From Rhizophagus irregularis (lineage: Eukaryota > Glomeromycota > Glomeromycetes > Glomerales > Glomeraceae), in assembly GCF_026210795.1 (NCBI RefSeq), contig NC_089460.1:1302001-1366000 (forward strand): DNA of 64,000 bases, written 5' to 3'. This document shows, in pieces, positions 55,509 through 64,000 of this stretch; the stretch's first letter is position 1, and each line of letters begins with the position of its first letter. Below the pieces are notes generated by a model, which did no database searches, was not told where the DNA came from, and was given only the letters and a program-made list of their open reading frames with translations. The position numbers and the translations under genes were made by a program.

Positions 55509-56127
55509 TTAAATAATGTCATTAATAAACAATTTGTCAAAACCAAATAATTCTTTGTAAAAGTTAGTTTTTACGTTTTTGAAAAAAGGAGGACACAATA
55601 AAGAAATTATATTATTACTATTATACTTGCCTTCTTCAGTCATGTTTTTTCTATAACATAAATCCTTTTCATCAATCTTTGGCATTGGTGGTTCTTCATA
55701 GATAATATTTTCAAACTCGTACACGTCAAAGTTGAGTGGATGTTTGAAAAATTCGAAATTAATCTTAAGATCTTCGTCATCTGGTTCAAACGGTGGCTCT
55801 TATTTAACAAAAATATGTTAATCATACAATCTTTTCTTTCCGCACGTAAGTTAATTAATTCAAACCTTCTATGGATGGAGGACAATATTCAATATCCGGA
55901 ACATCATCATCATCATGCATTTTTTTTGCTTTCATTTTCTTCTTTTCAACTTTCTTTCTGTCCACATCCCCAAATTTGACTGTCTTCAAATGTGGTGTTT
56001 TATTGGTAAGGTCTCTTAAAGCATTACCACCTTGCGTTTTTGCCGTCTGAGAACTTTTGGTGATATTTATGGTTACTGCGTTTTCTTTGCCTTCTATGGC
56101 TTGTTGTTGCCTCGAAGAACGTAACAT
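55509..56127 (-). CDS. Securin (PTTG/Cut2-like) candidate
   Basis: Exon 1 is 55866-56127 (ATG 56127), followed by a 67-bp intron; exon 2 starts at 55798. The N-terminus holds a KEN box (IEGKENAV) and a D-box (RDLTNKTP), the two APC/C degrons expected of securin. A basic patch (DRKKVEKKKMKAKKMH) follows, then DDVPDIEYCPPSIEG and EPPFEPDDED, resembling the separase-binding DIEYAPP-type segment of fungal securins. Securin holds separase inactive until anaphase. The length, about 150-160 residues, is short for the family but plausible. The 3' end is uncertain: the frame runs to 55509, but a further intron near 55626 is possible. An MCB-like ACGCGT lies just upstream of the start. Confidence 0.6.
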
Positions 56128-56288
56128 TATTTACGCGTAAAAGACTTGAGTTACTTGAATTGGTGTAACTGTTTTGGCCAAAGATCAAATACACGTGACG
56201 ATAAAATTTTAACAATTACTTCGATATCGTGACTTTGTTCACATGGAAATTAAAAATAAAAAATTACTTCGATAATTATAATACAAAT
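56128..56288. promoter_or_regulatory. Divergent promoter of securin candidate and CSL4
   Basis: Only 161 bases lie between opposite start codons. They contain ACGCGT (56133-56138), the MluI cell-cycle box bound by MBF in fungi, six bases upstream of the securin ATG, and CACGTGAC (56192-56199). Confidence 0.45.
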
Positions 56289-57143
56289 ATGAATACCAAG
56301 AATATAGTTACACCCGGTCAAAGATTAGGTTTTGCTCAAGATTATGTTGCTGGTCCTGGCACTTATGTTCGTGGCAACCTGTTATATGCAAGTGTGGTTG
56401 GCATGAAACGGGTGTCTAAACAAACAGCAGAAGGAGAAACACTTGTATTGACCGTATCAAGGGAAAAACAACAGTCAGCCATACCGGAAGTTTGTAGCCT
56501 CGTAAGTTTTTGAGGGTTTGTTTAAATTTTGTAAATGTAATACCTAATTATAATTATTAGATAACAGGTAAAGTAATTCGTATAACACCTAAAGAAGCCG
56601 TTGTGTCCATAATGGTCGTAGATAATTCGCCCTGTAAAGAAGATTTTCAAGGAATAATACGGTATCTATATTACATATTTCTCGAGAGTTATTTTATATA
56701 TAAGGTATTGATTTATCTTTTAATCTTTTTTAAGTCAACAAGACGTACGCGCAACAGAGAGAGATAAGGTCAAGATTCATGAATCCTTTAGACCCGGAGA
56801 TATAATCAGAGCAGAAGTGGTATTTATTTTTTTTATATTTTATATTTTTTTTATATTTTTAAATAATCTTAATTTTAACAAAAATTGAATCATAGATTTC
56901 TTTAGGAGATGCTCGATCTTATTACTTATCAACAGCCAAGAACGAACTTGGCGTAATTTATGCACAAAGTATAGAGGGTATATAAGATTTTCAGATTATG
57001 TTTAAATATTTATGTAATGATACTAAAATTTTTTTATTTCTAATAAACTTATAGGTGCTGCTATGATACCAATATCATGGCAAGAAATGCAATGTACAAA
57101 GACAAAAGCAATTGAACTTCGAAAATGCGCGAAACCATTTTAA
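56289..57143 (+). CDS. CSL4: Exosome cap subunit CSL4 (EXOSC1)
   Basis: Five exons (56289-56501, 56561-56661, 56735-56819, 56896-56977, 57055-57143) give 189 residues, the usual length. The N-terminal barrel begins VTPGQRLGFAQDYVAGPGTY and VRGNLLYASVVG. The S1-like domain includes ITGKVIRITPKEAVVSIMVV and ESFRPGDIIRAEVISLGDAR. The C-terminal zinc-ribbon region has lost most cysteines and ends IPISWQEMQCTKTKAIELRK followed by CAKPF. CSL4 caps the nine-subunit RNA exosome and helps to recruit cofactors for 3'-5' RNA decay in nucleus and cytoplasm. All junctions keep frame. The gene is convergent with riboflavin kinase, 14 bases apart at the stop codons. Confidence 0.92.
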
Positions 57144-57157
57144 TGAATTTAATGAGT

Positions 57158-57918
57158 TCAACCAGATATCCCAAATAACTGATCTTTCTTATATTCCGTA
57201 TATGCAGGTCTTGCGAGTGAATTATTCGCCACTTGTATATCTATATTAATGTCATTAATCAGAGCATCTAGTTTAAAAGAATCAGAGGTTAATTAATGGA
57301 TTTATTTTATTAAAAAGGAAAAATGAATAAATAATAATTCATACCAAGTGAACTATAATCTTTTTCTGGGCGAATATAACCTAATACGACTACACGTAAT
57401 TCCACTCCATAAAAGTCTTCAGGGAATGTATGCATTATATGAACTTCCTAATTAATAAAAATAAAGTGGATACGAATTCTCTTTAATAATAAAAGAATTA
57501 TTTCGCGTTATTATCAAATGTATATTTATAAATGTATGCGTACCGCACTACGTTTTTCATTCTTATAATAAGGATTCCAACCTAAACTCATTACCATTGG
57601 GTATACAATAGGATCATTTCCAACTTGTGACCATCCAAAATAAATTCCTGTTTCTATATCCTTACAAAGAGCTTCTGTTGCTTCCTCTGGAAGATTTGCT
57701 TTTTAATTAACATAAAAAATTAATCGATCTCAAATTCTTAATCTTTTCGATGATTTAATTATTGGAATTGAAAAAACATTTCTACCTGTTGGGGTCCCTA
57801 ATTCTTTACTTCCCCTTCCAAACCCTCGAACTACTTCTCCTTTCATTTTTATAGGATATGGTGAAATAGGAACATCAGGTCCTACGATAAGAGGTCGTGC
57901 TGTATTTAATTGTGCCAT
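57158..57918 (-). CDS. FMN1: Riboflavin kinase
   Basis: Four exons on the minus strand (57786-57918, 57544-57698, 57345-57447, 57158-57267) give 166 residues, typical for the enzyme. It phosphorylates riboflavin with ATP to make FMN. The signature is [20 protein letters not shown] joined across intron 1 to [11 protein letters not shown], the conserved [13 protein letters not shown] motif that binds the nucleotide phosphates. [38 protein letters not shown] and [19 protein letters not shown] are the other family motifs. Intron 1 interrupts the PTAN motif. Confidence 0.93.
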
Positions 57919-58492
57919 TTACTTACTCGCTAGCAAAAGGGCAGTTTTGTAGTTTGAATACTTTATGAAACAAATACGCAGCTAGCCTTATCCACCAATA
58001 AAATTCAAGTACATGTATTTAATCACTTAACTATAAATAGCTATTTATTAATTGTATAATTAACCGTTATTATTATTAACATTACATAAACAAATTTTTC
58101 TCAAAGTGAACAAAGTTACAGAAAAAATTAAAAAGATACATTACATAAACAAATAAACATTAGGAAAATGTCAATAGATAAAAGAGTAAACACGTGCATT
58201 ATAAGGATACGCGTAAAAGTAATCAGTTTTTTAAAAAGTTTAATTTTATTCAAAGACTGAAAAAAAAACGATATAGTGAAGATTTACTTTACAAATGCGT
58301 TAATTCAAAAATCTTTGTTTGATGTAATTCATATCACATCCCTTTTTTTTATAATTATGAAATAGAGTATCCTAATATATCTATATTAAAAGTATGGATG
58401 CAAAAAAATAATAACTTGATAAAAAATAATTTGAGTAATCATCAAATGAAAATACTCGAACTTTTAAAAAACTATGTATAATAAAATTAATG
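57919..58492. other. Intergenic interval
   Basis: No gene seen. It holds the riboflavin kinase promoter and the 3' flank of the ANP32-like gene. ACGCGT (58209-58214) and CACGTG (about 58191) occur in it. Confidence 0.5.
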
Positions 58493-60281
<1,789 letters not shown>

Positions 60282-60506
60282 GTTTAATATTTATTTTTGT
60301 AAAAGCCTACGTTAGATCAAACCGAAAGCAAACATCTATTCTAGTTGCAAAAAACGCGTATATTCGGTGCGACGACGAAAATGTCGATAGACTGTCTTTT
60401 AATAGACAGACGCTCGTTGGACAGACGGTTGATCTGATCACAGATCGAAGATGTTAATTGAATTTATCGCAAAAATATTCTCGACATCAAAACAATTCAA
60501 CAGGAA
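60282..60506. promoter_or_regulatory. Divergent promoter of ANP32-like gene and COG4
   Basis: 225 bases between opposite starts, with ACGCGT (60354-60359) and GC-richer hairpin-prone sequence near 60390-60440 (AGACTGTCTTTTAATAGACA). No TATA box is evident. Confidence 0.4.
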
Positions 60507-63471
60507 ATGCCGGTTACAACCAAGGCACCGAAAACAACAACACATCCACCGAAACTTTCATTAACGTATTTAAAATCCTTGACAAATATTGAAGACATAC
60601 AAGAATGTCTTCAATTATTAGATTTGGAAGAAAATCAAGTTGATAATAATTTGGATGAGTTATTAGAGAGAAGATCAAAACTTGAATCAGAATTAGATAA
60701 ATTGGAAGTTTTAAGGTAATAAAAAAAATAAGAAGAAATATTTTGTTTTAACACTCATTTAGATTTAATAATATTATCTAATTCTAGGCCACAATTAGGT
60801 ACATTACATACACAAGCAGCAAATTTATTAAACATAATAAATAGTACTTCGTTAGTAGCAGAACGAATTAGCGCACAAGTACGGCAATTAGATTTAGAAC
60901 AAAGTAGAGTTCAAGAATCCATAAAACTTGTTGAAGATGTACAGGAATTAAAACTTTGTATTACTGGTTTACATCAAGCAATGTATATGAAGGATTATGA
61001 AACTGCTGCTTCATATGTTAATCGGGTATCAGCATTAGATAAAAAAATACTTGAAGGAGAATTTGCAGAAAATTCTGTACCTTCATCCGAATATCCTGAT
61101 ATACCAACAAAAACTTTATGTGATGCGAAAGAAAATCTCTTTGTTATTTTTAGTAGAGAATTTGAGGCAGCTGTTTATAATAGAGATCAGGAAAACATAA
61201 GTAGATTTTTTAAGTTATTCCCTTTAATTGGAAAGGAAACTGAGGGATTAGATAAATATTCAAAATTTGTTTGTGGTATTATTGCAGGAAAGAGTCAAGC
61301 AAATTTGGCTGAAATGGGTAAGGAACAAAGTCATATTATTGTTTTTATTATTATTTGTAATTGTTTATTAATTTTCTTGAATTTTGTAGCTATTGGAACA
61401 AACTTTTATGGAAATGTGTTGACCAAACTTTTTGAGAATATAGCACATATTATAGATCAGCATCAATCTGCTGTTGAAACACATTATGGTCCAGGAAAGA
61501 TGATTCGAGTTATTGAAAGACTCCAAGAAGAATGTGATAAACAAAGCCAAATTATCCTGGATACTTTTTTTGATGAAAGACAAATTCAGCGAAAATTGTT
61601 AGATATTCAAACGCATTATAATACACAAAAAAGATTTTCAGGTCTGCAAAAGCCTGGACAATTAAAAGAAGTTGATATTATACCAGATCCAAGAGAACTT
61701 GATGTTATATTATCAGAATTAGCAATGATTAGTGCAAGAACTCACTTATATTATCGATTTTTGGAATCAAGAACTAAAGTAATTAAAAATAATAATAATG
61801 TCTATTTTACTTTATTTTATTTTTGGGCTAAATATTTTTTATTTCAGCTGGAAGTAGAAGCAATGCAAGTTAATGGTACTGATGTTTCACTGTTAGAAAA
61901 AGACGCCAATAAGTATGATTCATCAGTTATTATCAAAAATAGTGGCTTATTAAAACAAGTAAAATCATTAATGAATGATTTTGTTGTTATAGAGGAATAT
62001 TTCCTTAAAAAATCTATTGAGAAGGTAAATTTTGACATTAAGCTAATAATTACTATAAACAGTAGCTTACAAATTATAGATTTATAGGCTATGAGAATAG
62101 ACAAATATGAAGAAGGAAGCACTTCGTCAAGTTGTGTTGAAGACGTGTTTTATATTCTCAAGGAATGCTTAACAAGAACTGTAATGACATCTGATATGGA
62201 ATGTTTAACATCAATGGTTAATTTAGTTAATCAAAGTTTGAAAGATGATTATCTTGCTTTATTTAAAGAGAGACTGTTAACCGCATTCGCAACTGCAGAA
62301 CCAAAAGATGCAAAATTTGGTTATATGGTACGTATTTTATCTCTTTTCGATGAATTTGTTATTATTTACTCGACTTTTTTTTTATTTCTTTAGATTTTAT
62401 TGAACAATTTGGATGTTAGTTGTGATTATACGCAAAGACTTACATCAGAATTAATAACAATTCCTTCAATTACTAAAAATGATTATAAAATAGTTGAAAA
62501 ATGGTTCACTTCATTAAATAATATTACTACTGATAATTTTAAACCAATATTACAAGTAGGTGAATTTTTAAATAATAATTTAATTGTTTATAACTTATAT
62601 ATTTAACTAAATTATATAATTCTTAGAGTGGATTAAATGAACTTTTTACTCAAATGATTAAACCAAGAATTAGACCTATTTTACAAGAAGCTTATAAAGA
62701 TATTAAATATGTATTAGATGAAGATGAATATCATGAACAAGAAGCAGATGATAATTTTGCTAAAAGATTTGTAACTGGATTTGATAATTTAATTAAAGTT
62801 TATCAGGTAAATTGTGAGAATTATATTAAATTTTATTTTTTGAAATACATTTTTAATTTAATTCTAAAATTTTAGGCAACATTTACAGAAAATAATTATA
62901 ATCAAATTATGATACATATTTTAGAATCTGTTATTAATTTGTGGGAAAAAACTGTTTTTGTAACAAAATTCACTCAGGTATTATTATTTAGTAAATAATT
63001 TTATACTTAATGAACTTAATGAGTTTTTTTTACAACTTATTCTTTATTTTAAAATAGTATGGTGCATTAAGATTTGATAAAGATTTGCGATCTGTAACTA
63101 ATTATTTTTCAGCTAAAATGCAATGGCCATTTAGAGATAAATTTACTAGATTAAATCAAATTTCAACTTTACTTAATTTGGAATCTGTAAGTACAGTTAA
63201 TTTAATATAATAATTTAAAAAAATACAATTAACTAAATTAATTTTATTTTTAGTTATCTGAAATTTATGAATATTGGGGAAGTACTACTAAAGCAACAAG
63301 TTCAATTACATGGAGATTAACTGTTACTGAAATAAAAAAGATAGTTGGATTACGGTAAATTATTATTATAAATAATTTTGCTTTTAAGTTTAAATTTAAT
63401 AATAATTTTAATTATAATTTTATTATAGAATTGATTTTAATGCTGAAGAAATTTTAAAATTAAAACTATAG
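60507..63471 (+). CDS. COG4: COG complex subunit 4
   Basis: Eleven exons can be set with consistent phases: 60507-60715, 60788-61317, 61390-61778, 61848-62024, 62088-62327, 62394-62555, 62627-62806, 62876-62977, 63058-63186, 63254-63354, 63429-63471; total 753 residues, close to the human protein. The N-terminus has SLTNIEDIQECLQLLDLEEN and a coiled coil (LLERRSKLESELDKLE) used for COG assembly. LDLEQSRVQESIKLVEDVQE and YETAASYVNRVSALD are family motifs. The C-terminus ends NAEEILKLKL. COG4 is in lobe A of the conserved oligomeric Golgi tethering complex, which guides retrograde intra-Golgi vesicles and binds SNAREs and Sly1. Peripheral membrane protein; no transmembrane segment. Introns are 60-75 bases and very A+T-rich. 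Confidence 0.95.
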
Positions 63472-63777
63472 AATTAATAAATTACAATTTAAATAAATAA
63501 AATTTAAATAATAATGTTATTTAGTAAATTTTAAATAATTTAATTATATAAAATTTATTTATTTACCATTTTATTTAATATTGATTTATTAAACTATGTT
63601 ACTAATACTTAATAATAAATATATTAACTAAATTTTGCAATTATTTTTAAGTATCATATAAAAAATTTTTAATACTTGTAATAAAAAATTCAAAAAATAT
63701 TTATTTTTTTTATTTTAAACAAAATTAAGTTTTTGGGTTTGTAAAAAACATAAAAGTGATTAAATAAAAAATGAGTA
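63472..63777. other. A+T-rich intergenic interval
   Basis: About 300 bases of low-complexity A+T after the COG4 stop codon. No gene seen. Confidence 0.5.
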
Positions 63778-63974
63778 CAGTCAGACCTCTATAATTGCAC
63801 TCTCCATAATTGCACCACTATGTATACCCTCTCTAAATACACCCTCTGGTTCGGTCCCAAGCTTATATGATCTCTAATTATTTTACCTCTATAAATGCAC
63901 ACTCTCTTTAAATGCACTATTTTGAAAATTATGCATATGGTCCCAAGGGGTGTGCAATTATGGAGGTCTGACTG
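63778..63974. mobile_element. Pogo/Fot1-like MITE, 197 bp
   Basis: Terminal inverted repeats starting CAGTCAGACCTCTATAATTG with few mismatches are flanked by a TA duplication (63776-63777 and 63975-63976). CAGT-type ends plus TA target are typical of the pogo/Fot1 branch of Tc1/mariner. Sub-repeats TAAATGCAC/TAATTGCAC lie inside. Non-coding. Confidence 0.8.
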
Positions 63975-64000
63975 TAATATGATATAAGAAATATGGAATA

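Overview
The window looks like nuclear DNA of an arbuscular mycorrhizal fungus of the Rhizophagus (Glomeromycotina) type. This is an inference from several traits seen together: very high A+T, short introns with GTAAGT-like donors, an SRF/MCM1-type MADS gene and other housekeeping genes of fungal type, a pair of F-box/LRR paralogues, Crinkler (CRN) effector-like genes, and dense virus-like and transposon debris. No rRNA, tRNA or CRISPR array was recognised.

Layout. 1-6.6 kb: a virus-like element with a Ty3-like Gag and aspartic protease block on the minus strand. It diverges from a plus-strand integrase fused to a nuclease-like tail and an A32-type packaging ATPase, the latter split by a 278-bp CACTA-like MITE. 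7-10.7 kb: a zinc-binding ORF of unknown function and a multi-exon gene of unknown function. 10.8-11.1 kb: two 122-bp repeats. 12.8-17.6 kb: a coiled-coil acidic protein, a CRN-nuclease-kinase gene and a free-standing CRN header. 18-19.1 kb: a foldback and gene fragments. 19.4-21.6 kb: two divergent F-box/LRR genes, one carrying a 47-base A tract. 21.6-27.5 kb: a second virus-like block (primase, SF3 helicase and unknown ORFs) with a mariner-like MITE inside. 27.5-31.9 kb: MITEs, a decayed Tc1/mariner element, minisatellites and palindromes. 32-35 kb: a lineage-type gene, probably broken, and a decayed zinc-ribbon repeat ORF. 35-40 kb: an older, decayed relative of the 1-6.6 kb element, split by a 1.2-kb hAT-like foldback. 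40.4-48.7 kb: a gene-poor, extremely A+T-rich tract.

48.7-63.5 kb is compact, conserved host euchromatin: MCM1/SRF-type MADS factor, HLTF/Rad5-like translocase-ubiquitin ligase, a small ankyrin protein, a securin candidate, exosome cap subunit CSL4, riboflavin kinase, an ANP32-like protein and COG4. Three pairs are divergent with 160-260 bp between start codons, so shared promoters are likely. A pogo-like MITE closes the window.

The contrast between the repeat-rich, effector-bearing left two-thirds and the compact right quarter fits a two-compartment genome. The most unusual object is the element at the left edge. It combines retroelement-type Gag and protease with Polinton-type integrase and ATPase genes, and the same head-to-head order recurs in the older copy at 35 kb.
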